The notes: generated by a model from the letters alone, not told the origin. A stretch of 64,000 nt of DNA from Semisulcospira habei (GCA_036245525.1 BTPG01000003.1:208535408-208599407), one strand, 5' to 3'. Numbered from the stretch's first letter, positions 9,799-20,824 are shown. Numbers and translations: made by a program.

Positions 9799-10429
9799 AG
9801 GTCTTTCAATCTCCATTTTTAGGTTTCCTTTCTATGCCCTTTGATGTGCGTGGTGTTCCGCGTGTCTGTTTTCTCGGCTGTGCAGGGACTGAAATGAATG
9901 TATTCGCCTGGTACACAAAAAACACATAACAGCCGCCTTGGCCGTGTGACCATACCCGTCAGTCGCGGAATGTGTACCCGGTTTTACCCTGTTAAATGTC
10001 TTGCTTTACGTTTACTTGGGAACATGAGCTGCACATCAGGTGCTGCTTTATACACATAAGAGGCCTGAGCGCGAAGAAAATCCTGTTTTAAAGATTTCAA
10101 AGTAAAAAGTCAAAATGCTGTATTATCCCAAAAGTGATCAGTTTGATCTCACAATTCATTCTATCCCTTCGACTGCTGCTGACCAGCATACCGCTCGGGG
10201 GGAAAGACCCGTGTTGACCCCGTGTTCACGCTTCTTTTCCCCAAAACGGTATCGTCTGTAGAATTCTAGGGGTCACATGACACACTACACACGGGCTTAC
10301 AGTATTGCTGATGACAGTGTAGCCAAGTATTACGGCTCTATCGGGGGAGAGGGATGGGAAGTGGAGAACGCTTAGAGCCTGTCATCATCGTTATCATTGC
10401 ATAAAACTTTATCCAGTATGTTTCATCGC
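9799..10429. other. Unassigned non-coding stretch
   Basis: Mixed-composition sequence. No ORF with recognisable content and no repeat. Confidence 0.5.
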
Positions 10430-10470
10430 CATCATCATCATCATCATCATCATCAGTGAGAGGGCGTTGT

Positions 10471-10540
<70 letters not shown>

Positions 10541-10570
10541 AGACACACGCACACACACACACGCACACGC

Positions 10571-10634
<64 letters not shown>
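10430..10634. repeat. (ATC)n followed by a long (CA)n microsatellite
   Basis: ATC triplets at 10430-10454, then CA dinucleotides from about 10471 to 10634 with CG/GA interruptions. Open frames of Cys-Val or Thr-His across it are artefacts. Confidence 0.95.
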
Positions 10635-10635
<1 letters not shown>

Positions 10636-11058
10636 CATGCGCGCGCTGAAAAAGTGTTTTACAGGTTCACAGAGACTACTTATAGGTGCGCAATGAAATG
10701 TCGTAAAATAGAGAGTAACCCTCAGTACATTCACCCTCTTTCCTCTACACATGTATCCATAGACACAGCCCAGTCCTTGAGAGTTGGACCGACCGCGACA
10801 GCCCGGTTGCAGTGCCTGACAAGCCTGTCGTACAGAGGACGCCAAACTAGCACGTCAACCTACTAGACTGGTACCGTCCACCGCTCTGCCTGTCAACGCA
10901 CTAACTGATGGGACAGTTACATATGGCTCTTTGAAATGACAAGGCAAGCACGTACACAGACATACGTATCAATGCACTAAATGATGGCACAACTGCATTT
11001 GACTGCATTTCTCTATTTCTTATAGAAGTAAAAAGGTATACCCAAAGGTATACATTTC

Positions 11059-11360
11059 GGCCCCCGCTCCTTCTCCGTCTACGGTCCCTCCAACTGGAAC
11101 ACCCTCCCACTCTCTCTCCGTCAGAAACACTTTCTCTCCTCCTTCCAGTCCGCCCTCAAAACTCACCTATTTAAACAGTTCTAGCACTATAATATCAGCA
11201 CACTCCCCACCCCAAGGTGACTGTCGTCATGTATTTGTGGTACGTGAGTCATTGTCAAAAGCGTGCGCATGTGTGCGCGAGTTGTGAGTGCGCGCTTAGA
11301 GTTATAATTATAATAAGATAAGCGCATTATTAATACCGTAATTATTATTATTTATTATTA
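11059..11360 (+). mobile_element. 3' fragment of an L2-like element (family F)
   Basis: It encodes SFSVYGPSNWNTLPLSLR, matching the C-terminus of element F at 41895-41990, followed by the family 3' UTR (GATAAGCGCATTA) and an ATT-type tail. A 41-bp direct repeat with two mismatches lies at 10961-11002 and 11361-11402. It directly abuts the tail but lies 56 bp before the 5' end. Confidence 0.8.
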
Positions 11361-11545
11361 CATACGTATCAATGCACTAAATGATGGCACGACTACATTT
11401 GCCGGCTCAACTACATTGGCCCCAGAAGTGAGAAGTCTACCCCCACCTGCGTGTCCATTGAGCGAGATATAGACTAAACTGACCATGCATGATCAGACCC
11501 TTCATACAGTTGTTATACAATACAGTCTACTCGGCTTATAACAAG

Positions 11546-12042
11546 TGTAACGCACGCAGACTCGCCCCCAGTCGTACGCATAGACTCTCGCGCAACATAC
11601 GCATACACCGCCACTGACTCAGACGGGCGCATTCATGCGGTAAAACACAACTCACGGGCTTCTTTTCTAACGGAACTTTTATACGCAATAAAATAGAGCA
11701 ACGCTTAAAAGATTATCAACTATTCACACTACACCTTCCCCACTACATCCAAACATCACATACACATACACAATATCACTGCCAGGCTAGGTATTAGTTT
11801 CTCACAGTCTCCAACCTGTTTGGTGTTCTCGCCTGGTTACTGTCAGTCCTTTCACGTCTAGGCGTGCGAGTCCTTTCTTGTACGCTCCTCGAGTCGTCCT
11901 GTCTCTCGAGTCGTGGACGTCCTCGTTTCTCGTACTGTATCTTCGCTGTGACCCTCGTGTCTTGGCACCGGCCGCTCACTCCCCGAGTGAAGAATTGGAG
12001 ATATGACCTCGCGTTAGGTCCTGGTGACTGACGTCTCGGCGT

Positions 12043-12118
<76 letters not shown>

Positions 12119-12125
12119 TCCCTCT

Positions 12126-12202
<77 letters not shown>

Positions 12203-12948
12203 CGACAAGCACTCTAAACAAAAACAAGGACACAAATCGTAACACTTGCTAAACACACACACATATTGGATAACATGAGAAACATTACGTAACCTGGCTG
12301 ATACAAATAACTCACACGTTCATTCACGTGCTTCATAACCCGAACTACTTCCGTAACTCCCCCACAACTCTGTCACTACCACGAAACAGACTATAACCTA
12401 ACACTCTCGCCATACACTATTCTCTACCCTGGAAAAGACTATGCTTAACCAATTACGTACTACCTTCATAGCGACTTAGACATACACACGTCACATTCCT
12501 TTAGTTATCCATCTCGGTAAATAACTGTATACCCAAAACACCGGTTACCTCACTGAATTCCAAACCAACATAACTGAACCAAACCGGTCAACACTATACA
12601 ACCAAATTACTCTTACCAACGCATACCGTCTTTAACTAAGCAACTATCAATAATACATATATAGAAACATACCTAAATCCTAGGTTTCAGAGTCTTGGAA
12701 TACGGGCCAGGTATCTCAAACTCATCTGTTTCCTCTGACAAGAAAGCCCGTACTAAGGTTTCTACAGCTCAGCCAGACTCAGCGTTTGCCTACAACTCAC
12801 TAACGGTCCCCGTGCTAACCATGTCCTTAGAAATTCCACGTGGGTCTCGGTCTAACGGAATATCGGCACAAAACAAACTGTTAACAAAAACCGTACCGTA
12901 TTGAACCTAATGTGTGAACACTATGCATCGGCATAGAGTTTCATCACA
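11546..12948 (-). mobile_element. Solo LTR of the gag-protease element family
   Basis: The reverse complement matches the LTRs at 34313-35602 and 38176-39463 along its length, from TGTGATGAA to GCGTTACA (ends TG...CA). No internal region is present, so it is a solo LTR from recombination. CAAG flanks both sides. It is older than the full element (more substitutions) and has gained a long CT tract. Confidence 0.85.
12051..12200. repeat. (CT)n microsatellite inside the solo LTR
   Basis: CT dinucleotides with a CCCTCTCCCTCT interruption near 12114-12135. Low complexity. Confidence 0.95.
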
Positions 12949-13074
12949 CAAGGTCGGATATAACACAAGGCGGATACAGCAACACGTTGTCAAAGGTCAC
13001 AGCAGCAGTTTTTCAACGTGAATTACTTCGCTTATAAAAAAAAAAAAACCACATCGGATATAACAATAAGAAAC

Positions 13075-13312
13075 ATTGGGTCCCCTGGCGATTCGGTATA
13101 TCCTGAGTTTGCTGTAGTTTTAATTGAATCCGTTTAGTACCGACCACAGCAGCATGAGACGGATCGACGTTCCAACAGACATGCTGTAGAATAATCCCGG
13201 GTTTTTTTCCTGGAATGCGAACCCAGCTACTTAGGCCTGGACCGTGATTCCTACCCACGACCCGGCAGTTGTTTTTTCGCTCTCTTTTGCTCTGACGCTT
13301 GTGGTTTATCTA
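13075..13312 (-). mobile_element. Decayed copy of the tRNA-derived SINE
   Basis: The minus strand follows the 3415-3730 SINE body: GCCGGGTCGTGGGT, then TAGCTGGGTTCGCATTCCAGG, then the CATGTCTG region. The B box is mutated. No target duplication was found. Confidence 0.65.
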
Positions 13313-13347
13313 AAAAGGGTAACTATCCGATGACGTGTAGGTGATAA

Positions 13348-13464
13348 TTAACCCTTTCACTGCCAGTCATCGAAAATTGCATTTCTGATTTTTTGTTAAT
13401 TAAGGGAAAAAGAGCCCTGAGAAATAATGACTCCTGTAGTTTTTCTCGACAGTGAATGAGTTAG
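13348..13464. mobile_element. piggyBac-type MITE 2 (short)
   Basis: TTAA at 13348 is followed by CCCTTTCACTG. The other end reads CAGTGAATGAG then TTAG, an inverted repeat with one changed base in the target site. About 109 bp, non-coding. Confidence 0.6.
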
Positions 13465-13525
13465 ACCAAGACAGTGATGAATTAATTAATCAGATTCATG
13501 TAACACCTAAAGCTGTCTTGTTTAA

Positions 13526-13538
13526 ATAATAATAATAA

Positions 13539-13629
<91 letters not shown>

Positions 13630-13680
13630 GAGGATTTATAAGGCGCCTATACACGGTTAGATGCTTTAAGGAGGAGTTGA
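13526..13680 (-). mobile_element. (AAT)n microsatellite plus short LINE-like 3' end
   Basis: AAT triplets at 13526-13628 are followed by sequence whose reverse complement (GGCGCCTTATAAATCC then TTA triplets) resembles an L2/RTE-type 3' terminus. The microsatellite is probably the expanded tail. Confidence 0.5.
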
Positions 13681-13767
13681 GTGACGCAACATCCACAGCA
13701 AGATACTGTCCGGCCTACATTTCAAACGCGCCACGTTCCTCACCTCCTCTCTTTTCGCCTGCATAAA

Positions 13768-13886
13768 TGTGTGCGTGTGTGTGTGTCAAGGTATGTGTGT
13801 GTATGTATGTGTGTGTGTGTGTGTGTGCGCGCGCGTACGTGCGTTCCTGCGCTCGTGTGTGTTTGTGTGTGTGTGTGTGTGTGTGC

Positions 13887-13958
<72 letters not shown>
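13768..13958. repeat. (GT)n microsatellite
   Basis: GT dinucleotides with CG and AT interruptions. ORFs across it are artefacts. Confidence 0.95.
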
Positions 13959-13959
<1 letters not shown>

Positions 13960-14117
13960 GTGTATGTCTTTCTTCATTGTCTGCCTTCAATCTATCTATA
14001 TCCAAAATTTCGAGTCAACAACACAAATATGCTAAGAGGCTGTCCCAGGCACCCCTTGAACAAAGTACATAACCAAGTTTCAAGTCTGTACATACACAAA
14101 CATCGGAGATTTTCGTG

Positions 14118-14120
<3 letters not shown>

Positions 14121-14191
<71 letters not shown>

Positions 14192-14212
14192 TACACACAC
14201 ACAAACACACAC

Positions 14213-14251
<39 letters not shown>

Positions 14252-14253
14252 TA
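14121..14253. repeat. (CA)n microsatellite with ACACAT blocks
   Basis: Perfect CA at first, then CAAACA and ACATAC hexamer blocks. Confidence 0.95.
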
Positions 14254-14299
14254 CGTACATCCTGCGAAAAGGAAGTTCACCAGCGAGGTTAGTGTAAGT

Positions 14300-14847
14300 G
14301 TTTTTTGGCATCCTGTCTCGGAAGACAATGGAGTATATGCGCTTGCTGGGTCAGTCACTGGAGTAACCTCTCCAGGGCGCAAGCCTGGGCGAAGTGTATG
14401 GAGATCCTGTGGGGCCCAGTCGTCAAGATCCCCCTCTCGGCCTCGCTGATGTATCCAAAGGAATGCAAAGCAGTACGTTTGGCACCAGTTTGGCTGCAGG
14501 AGCTGCCAGAACAGTGCGTGAATACAGGCAGCTGTCTGCCTTCGGGGCTCCACTCCTGATTTGAAGGGTTTACTCCCCCACATTTGGCCGTTGGATCCAA
14601 CATGATCTCCTCCGTCCTCTAGCCGTTGGCTGTCAGAAACAGCTCATCCGCCTAGTGGTGCAATGTGAACACCACCCCCTCACGTGGTTTAGCCCCCCAG
14701 CTGAGGTGGTTTGCCAGGGTGTGGCGCTTGGAGCCAGCACGTGAGAGATTAAGGAGATGGATGAGGACCAGTGATGCCCGTCCGTCTATGTAGGACGCAG
14801 CTGCCGAACAGCAAAGGTGCTACCTCTATCCAGAGCCCCCTACACCC
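14300..14847 (-). mobile_element. Candidate short retroposon R1, copy 1 (10-bp target duplication)
   Basis: TAGTGTAAGT lies on both sides (14290-14299 and 14848-14857). The 548-bp body is nearly identical to 48794-49318, which has its own different 10-bp duplication. The end pointing to low coordinates is A-rich, so the element reads on the minus strand with a short AAAACA-type tail. No RT or other domain was recognised. Frames of 60-95 codons are open in both copies but need not be coding. No clear tRNA, 5S or 7SL head. It could be a SINE of unknown head or a recurrently truncated LINE end. Confidence 0.8.
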
Positions 14848-15038
14848 TAGTGTAAGTAGACATGTCGTAATTTTTATCTGGTTACTTTTGTTGTCAGACT
14901 TTCAGACCTGCCAGCTTTTTGTCGTCATAGACATTTTTTTTAATTTGCTCAACCGCCACCCAGCCTATTGATAGAAGAGACTTGAAAAGACCAGACAAAA
15001 ACGGTGTAGTTGTAATGTTCACGTTTTACTTATTCCAG

Positions 15039-15199
15039 ATACATGTATGAAGATGGACGTGTCGAGGAATTCAAGAATGTATGAGAATGCCCCAGAGGAC
15101 GCTGAAGTTGACCTGTCTAATCACGACAGGCTGGAAGTGTACGAGAACAAGAAGGACATTACTAACGTGTACACAGACCTGACAGTCAACAAACAGTAA
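15039..15199 (+). CDS. 3'-terminal coding exon with ITAM-like tail (copy 2)
   Basis: It follows TTACTTATTCCAG at 15026-15038, a good 3' splice site, and has the same two-base codon remainder as copy 1. It reads 52 codons to TAA at 15197-15199. The tail keeps YENA, YENK and YTDL, but the first ITAM tyrosine is lost (NHDRL instead of NYDRL), so only a single YxxL remains in the coded part. The sequence around the second half is almost identical to copy 1, while the N-terminal part differs more. It may be an alternative last exon of the same gene or the end of a tandem paralogue. A candidate AATAAA lies near 15880. Confidence 0.6.
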
Positions 15200-15431
15200 T
15201 TACGACAGGCTGGAAGTGTACGAGAACAAAAAGGTCATTACGAACGTGTACACAGACCTGACAGTCAACAAACAGTAATTACGACAGCCTGGAAGTAAAC
15301 GAGAACAAGAAGGACATTACTAACGTGTACACAGACCTGATAGTCAACAAACTGTAATCACGACAGGCTGGAAGTGTACGAGAACAAGAAAGACATTACT
15401 AACGTGTACACAGACCTGACAGTCAACAAAC
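15119..15431 (+). repeat. 79-bp tandem repeat at exon copy 2 (4 units)
   Basis: Units start at 15119, 15198, 15277 and 15356, each exactly 79 bp apart. Every unit reads open to a stop formed at the next junction, with the final one ending in TGA. Units 2 and 3 keep the NYD tyrosine that unit 1 lost. A unit of 3n+1 puts each one in a different frame from the last. Confidence 0.9.
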
Positions 15432-15458
15432 ACTGAGACGCTGCAGTAAGATATGTTA

Positions 15459-15674
15459 TTAACCCCTTCACTGTCGTTATAGGTTAAACACAATCCCAAC
15501 TGCAAGAGATATAGATCCTCATGCGCCCCCGCAATTGCGGGGACTCACGAGGATCTATCCCTCTTTTTGACACCACTTTGAATCCATGTTCCTTAGACTG
15601 CTGGGGATCTTTGGCGCTGAAATAACGATGACTTCAAAACGCAGTCTTCGCACACTTGCCAGCGATGGAGTTAG
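15459..15674. mobile_element. piggyBac-type MITE 3 with internal palindrome
   Basis: TTAA at 15459 and TTAG at 15671 flank CCCCTTCACTGTC and its inverted partner (CTCCATCGCTGGC). Inside, 15504-15534 and 15535-15565 form a loop-free palindrome matching at 26 of 31 positions. The body matches parts of the MITEs at 5676 and 19116. No ORF. Confidence 0.7.
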
Positions 15675-16014
15675 CCTAGTACCCTCGCTCACATGTTCTC
15701 ATATCTATGCTTAGCAGACGTAGAATGACTTAGATGGGCAAGTTGATTTTGCATGGTGACCGAAAGTCAGCGCAAAGGGTTTATTGTTTGTTTGTGTCTT
15801 TCTTTAGTTAGTTAAAAAAAAAAATACTCGTGAACAGAGTAAATTAGACTAAGTGGATTCACAAAAGGGCCTTTTTGTAATAAAGCAGCAAAAATATTCA
15901 AGTTCTGCGTGTAGCATTGCTCGTCCTATGACCTGAGCGCGATATGTGACTTATATTTAAAAAAAAAAAAATAATACGACCGCCTCGGTAACACTAGAAA
16001 CGCGATATATACTA

Positions 16015-17609
16015 ATGTTCAAAATTTAAGGGCCACCCGACTTTTTGTGTCTTTGTTTATCGTCGCAAGTACGCTAATCAAATGCAATGTTCTTTCAATC
16101 CAAATGGGTTAAAGGTTGACCTTAGACAGTCCACTGTACAGGGAACAATAGACAACAATTCATCCATTTCCACGAACGTGTCAAATGCACGTGAAACATC
16201 TTCCGTTTTTGTGAAAATCTGTGCGATATTGGCAAGCGTACCAAAGGCAGGCAGGTGGAAAAACTCGGTAAAGTCGTGATGCACGTGCTAAAGGGGTCAG
16301 TCGTGAACACTGGGCACTTCTGTTTCGCTACAAATACCGGTACAGTAGATGCATAATTGTCACTTTCCTAACCATTCCACCACCACGAAGCATAATGCCA
16401 GTAGATCAAGGCCGGGCGCTAGCATGACTGCAGGATGGAATTTCCGGACGAGAAGTTGGGAGACGTCTTGGGATGTCCCATTCAGTGATCCAGAGGCTGC
16501 TGGCACGATTCCAAGAAACTGGAAGGGCAGATTGACGACCCTGCTCAGGGCGCCGGCGCTGCTCCAGCAGAAAGGAGGACAGATACCTCTGTGTGGCGGC
16601 TCTGCGCGACCAAACTGTCACGTCAACCACTCTGTGACGTCAACTGATGCAAGCTGCAAACGTTAACGTCAGCAAAAGCACAGTCTGCCGACGTCTGCAC
16701 GAAGTTGGCATTGGCTTCATGCAGAGCAGTAGTGAGAATACCCCTCACTCCAGGTCATCGCAGAGCCCGGGTTGCCTGGTGTCGTCAACATGTGAAGTGG
16801 AACAGGCACATGTCGACTCAGGTTCTGTTTACTGATGAGTCAGAGTTCACTGCGTCCTTCAAAGACGGCATGGTGAGGGCCTGGAGACGCCAGGGCGAGC
16901 GATTCACGGATGGATGCGTCCAAGAGGTGGATCGTTACGGAGGAGTTTCAGTTATGGTGTGGGCAGGCTTCAGCAGGGAAGGCAGGACCCCCCTATACGT
17001 CATCCGAGGCACCCTGACTAGACTGGGCTATCGGGACGTGATTGTGCAGCCCTTCATTCAGCCAGCTGTCCAATCCATAGGCGACAATGCTGTTCTGCAG
17101 GAAGACAACGCTCGACCTCATCGCGCCAGTTTGGTGAATGAGTACTTTGAGCAACGGGGCATTATGAGGATGGAGTGACCAGCTCGTTCACTTGATCTGG
17201 CTCCCATCGAGCACCTCTGGGACGTGCTGGGGCAACGTGTAGTCAGCAGCCACCCCCACCTCAAGGCGTCCACCAGCTGACTAAGTTCCTGCATCAAGAG
17301 TGGGAAGCGATCCCACATGTTCTCCAAACCCTGGTAAACTCCACGCGTCAACGCTGCATTGAATGCTTGGCTGCAAACGGTGGGTACACTCGCTACTGAC
17401 TGGACCAGTCTTGTGTGACTTTTCAAATGAGGGGTGGGTGAACATTCTAACGTACTACTGTTGTTACAATTGCTTGATTTACGTAAAAACTTAAATGAAA
17501 TTATTACTGAATAAATTAGCAAAGTACTGACTTCAAGTATTGTTACATTATTGTGTGGTGTTGCCGGTGCGTCTGCGATTAAAAAAAAGTGTCCTTAAAT
17601 TTTGACCAT
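16015..17609 (+). mobile_element. Tc1-type DNA transposon, inactive
   Basis: TA dinucleotides flank the element (16013-14 and 17610-11). The terminal repeats begin ATGTTCAAAATTTAAGG and, inverted, ATGGTCAAAATTTAAGG. About 1.6 kb with one decayed transposase, the expected size for Tc1. Confidence 0.88.
16380..17285 (+). pseudogene. Tc1 transposase remnant (DD34E)
   Basis: The catalytic region shows VLFTDESEFT (first Asp), QEDNARPHRA (second Asp) and DLAPIEHLWD (Glu) with 34 residues between the second Asp and Glu, the Tc1 DD34E pattern. A TGA at 17176-17178 replaces the tryptophan normally found just before PARS. The N-terminal helix-turn-helix part (NVSKSTVCRRLHEVG near 16663) is spread over different frames. 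Dead. Confidence 0.88.
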
Positions 17610-17611
17610 TA

Positions 17612-19115
17612 GCACAGTGTCTTACTACCCGTTATGTTGAGGTGGTCAGTTTCGCAACTATCATCGCATGCCTGTCAGCGAAGGGGTAAAACTCCCTGCT
17701 CCGTGTAAATGCAAGCAAGGCTCGTGCACGGGGGAAAAGTTTGAAGTGCCCGATTGAGACGCAACATCCTGTGAAAGTACCATTATGCTTAAATTTGAAG
17801 ACACATTTCAGCACCATTTGTGTTTGTTATGCCTTGTCGACACCTGATGAACTTTAACAGCAGTTTGGACACGCAGCAAAAGCACACGCGTAACCTCATA
17901 TATTAATTTTTTGCAGCCGTTATACTTGCAATCTATTTTCAGCTGCTTCTCGTGCCGATAGCGTTGTAGTTATAGAACGGAGTGGAGTCACTGTCAGGTT
18001 ACTTGATATAAAGATGACAAGTGCGGAACTGGATTGTCCTGTGTCTACATGAACCATAACTAGACCTGGGTGTAGCGTTTCGTAACCATCTGTTTCGGAA
18101 GTGTATCTATGAACAGTTACGGTGGTAGTGGGCCTTTAAAGGTAAATCTAATTAAGTTAAAGACATGCCAACGTACCTTATCATCAGCACTGTACCGCAG
18201 GTGTGTTGGAGCCTTGTTCGTGAAGTTGTATTTATTGAACCGCTTTTCATCCCATCGTCATCGTGTTGTAATACTTTGCTTTGCTACAACAGTGAATTTT
18301 CGAGAGGATTATTCAATACTATTTCCAAGAGGCAAACGCGTGATTTGACCCTGATTATTATGTGTGCTGGTCTGTGATTTTGGGGCCTTACGACATAGAT
18401 CCAGCTCTAAAACCACGCAACAGCACATTTATTTATAAAGAAAAGACTGAAAGAAAACTTTGCGACTCTGAAGTGATCATTATGATAGTAAGTCTCATTG
18501 GGAATGAGGAACTCAATATCTGTAAATACCTTGTTGTATAAACCCAGGGTTTAGGAGCTGTGGGTGTAAGAGGTGTGTATTTTATTCCACTAGTGTAAAC
18601 TTCAGAGATGAAAAGCCCAGTTATTGTACAGTATGTCAACCTTGTGATTATGTTTGTGTGCTGGTTGTGACTTTATGGCTACAGGTCACAGGCCGTTTGG
18701 TCCAAAATCACAGACCAGCGCACATGTTTATCTTTATGAGGATAAATAAGGTACTCAGCACTACGCAGTTCACACACAAACACGAACACACACACTGACA
18801 CGCACAAACAAAAGCAAGCAATCAAACAAACAACGCACACGCCTACAGAGAAAGAATCAATCAATGACTGACTTAGTCTTTCGACGCTAAAAGTATGAAC
18901 AAAGTCTGGCGTTGCAAATGGAAATTTGCTCTTGAAAAGAAGGGTATAAAAATCCTAGTGGAAGCCAGACAACATTCATAACTAGTTGTGACGGCGTATG
19001 TTGGCAGTCAAAGCCGCCATGGAGCAGATGGCTCTCACTGATGAAATCTTGTCAGAATCTGTACATGTACCCACACATTGTGTTCACTGTAGCTCTGCTG
19101 AAACACATTTCCATA
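17612..19115. other. Unassigned non-coding stretch
   Basis: Small open frames (for example 18109-18377) lack recognisable motifs and conserved partners. An AC-rich patch lies near 18770-18840. Probably intron or intergenic DNA. Confidence 0.5.
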
Positions 19116-19351
19116 TTAACCTTCTAACTGCAGAAGAAAAATGAATGCGATCCAGCTGCAAAAGGCATATATCCTTATGAGCCCCCGCGACTGCAGGGGC
19201 TCATGAAGATCTATGCCTTTTGCTAAGATCAAGTTGCATCTATGCTCCTAGGACGGTTTTGGCTTGTGATCATTAAATGAAGAAGATTTTCAGAAACAAA
19301 CAAACAAAGAAAACATTTTTTTAATGCTTCCAGTGGCAGGGAAGGGGTTGA
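19116..19351. mobile_element. piggyBac-type MITE 4 with internal palindrome
   Basis: TTAA at 19116 opens the copy and an inverted CCCCTTCCCTGCC closes it near 19351 with an altered target site. The core palindrome has arms 19158-19188 and 19193-19223 that match at 27 of 31 positions around a 4-base loop (GCAAAAGGCAT...GAGCCCC). Confidence 0.65.
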
Positions 19352-19749
19352 ACAATGTTTCGGTTAGTGTGACATATTATATATGTTCACCACCTCGGTG
19401 CTTCTTTTCATAACTAGCACACTTCAATAAAATTCCTGGTTGGATTTTAAACAAGCTGAATACACAGTGCATTTGAGATCGACATAACAGGGTGGGCAAT
19501 GTTAGCTGTCTGCTGGCAAGCGAGCCTCGTGTACGGGTAAAATCTTCGTCCTATGTACTCGGTGCAGTAAGGTTCTGTGCATGGAGAGATTGCTCCGTGC
19601 CCAGTCGGGTCCATGGCTTCCTTGTGTGTTCGTCTTGTGGTCAAAGCTGCCGGTGTAGGCTCTGTGGTTCTGTTTGACAGTTCGCTGTATCACCTGTGAT
19701 GGCCACTTTGGTGAGTTACATTTTTCTACATGTAACAAAAAGCTTACAA
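19352..19749. other. Unassigned non-coding stretch
   Basis: No gene or repeat recognised. Open frames on both strands look random. Confidence 0.45.
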
Positions 19750-19805
19750 TTAACTCTTCATTGCCTAAATTACCCAACTGCAAGATGTATAGATCTTCAT
19801 GAGCC
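19750..19805 (+). mobile_element. Left half of a split MITE (family of 15459)
   Basis: TTAACTCTTCATTGCC, then CCCAACTGCAAGA and ATAGATCTTCATGAGCCCC, follow MITE 3 up to the palindrome centre. The matching right half is at 24225-24310, beyond the inserted RTE and CR1 sequences. Confidence 0.6.
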
Positions 19806-19995
19806 CCTACACTTTTCGACATCTTCTTCTCCCTGCTGATGCGCCATGCCTTCAGTCAGTCAGAAGATGGCGTCTTCATCCACACTAGGAGTGAAGGCAG
19901 CCTCTTTAACCTTTCACGTCTGCGCGCAAAGACCAAGGTGCGCAGGGTACTGACCAGAGACATGCTGTTTGCTGATGGTGCTGCCCTGAGCTACA
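19806..19995 (+). pseudogene. RTE/Rex3-like reverse transcriptase fragment
   Basis: It encodes LFDIFFSLLMRHAF, GSLFNLSRLRAKTKVR and MLFADGAAL. The same region in element J has LFADDAAL, so the catalytic FADD reads FADG here. Only about 60 codons remain. It is fused in frame to the CR1 ORF1 end that follows. Confidence 0.75.
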
Positions 19996-20455
19996 AGGGC
20001 ATGACCCGACTGGCGGCCAACATCAGACGAACGTGGCTACCAGCCGACAACCAGCCATGCGACCAGCCTCGCCACGCTTCACACACTCCCACCAGCAAGA
20101 GTGGCCGCTCGGATGAGGCAACCGCACACAGTGAGCCGCTCAGACACGTTACCTGGCAACGACCCGAGCAGCGGCAGACGCAGCAGACGAAGTATATTGC
20201 CGAAGGCGGTGTTGCGTCATCAATGCCAGTAAACCCCTCGTTGCAGCAGCCAGGGCTCTCCTGGCCAGTGGTGACGCAACACTCTCTTGGGCCTCAGGTG
20301 TTCACATGGCCGGTGTACGGCTATAATCATCAAGTGTTTGGATTGCCCCAGCATTATCATTCGTACTCTGGGGTGCCACCTGATTGTTTCTATCCCGTGC
20401 CATCGTACACCCAAGAGCACCTTAGTCCTCACAGTCTTGCGAGCTCTTATTAAAA
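19996..20455 (+). pseudogene. CR1 ORF1 C-terminal part
   Basis: KGMTRLAANIRRTWLPA aligns with the end of the SGNH esterase domain of element B ORF1 (ALARNIRRADLP), followed by a Gln/Pro/His-rich tail. Catalytic GDS and GxN blocks are missing because of 5' truncation. It reads in one frame with the RTE fragment upstream, giving a chimeric open frame of about 204 codons with no expected function. Confidence 0.7.
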
Positions 20456-20824
20456 CCGACATATTTGCCTCAATTATACTCCAGTTTATAAGTTTTGGCA
20501 TTTCAAGTTTCACAAATTAGTGAATTATTTGACAGCTGAATTGATATTAAGTTTCGTCCTTGAGCACATTCACTAACTCATTGTATTGCTACGATATATC
20601 TTGTGGTCTTTTAGTAAACCAGTTCTGAAAGGCCGCCTAAACGTAGATGTGAAGCTCTGTGGGTATGCTGTTGAGATTACCGTCAGCCACTATCTAGGTA
20701 GTGACCCTAACGGACACATTAATTTTGAGGCAAGACAGTACTGGAAGTCATGACAGCACGATCATTGTGCTCAGTACAGTTTTAATTGTACTCTACTTGC
20801 ATTTATAATTTTCTTTCTTTTAAC

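Noticed and set aside
10338..10866. ORFs of Cys-Val, Thr-His or similar repeats (also near 13700-14300, 24000, 33200, 51800, 52250)
   Set aside because: Pure products of CA/GT microsatellites.
11976..12262. Arg-Glu or Ser-Leu repeat ORFs (also 32264, 45746, 54161, 63012)
   Set aside because: Translations of GA/CT microsatellites.
18109..18377. Small plus-strand ORFs of 70-79 codons
   Set aside because: Overlapping frames of similar length, no motif, no homologous copy in the window.
20220..20513. Minus-strand ORF opposite the CR1 C ORF1 tail
   Set aside because: Shadow of the sense frame; no domain.
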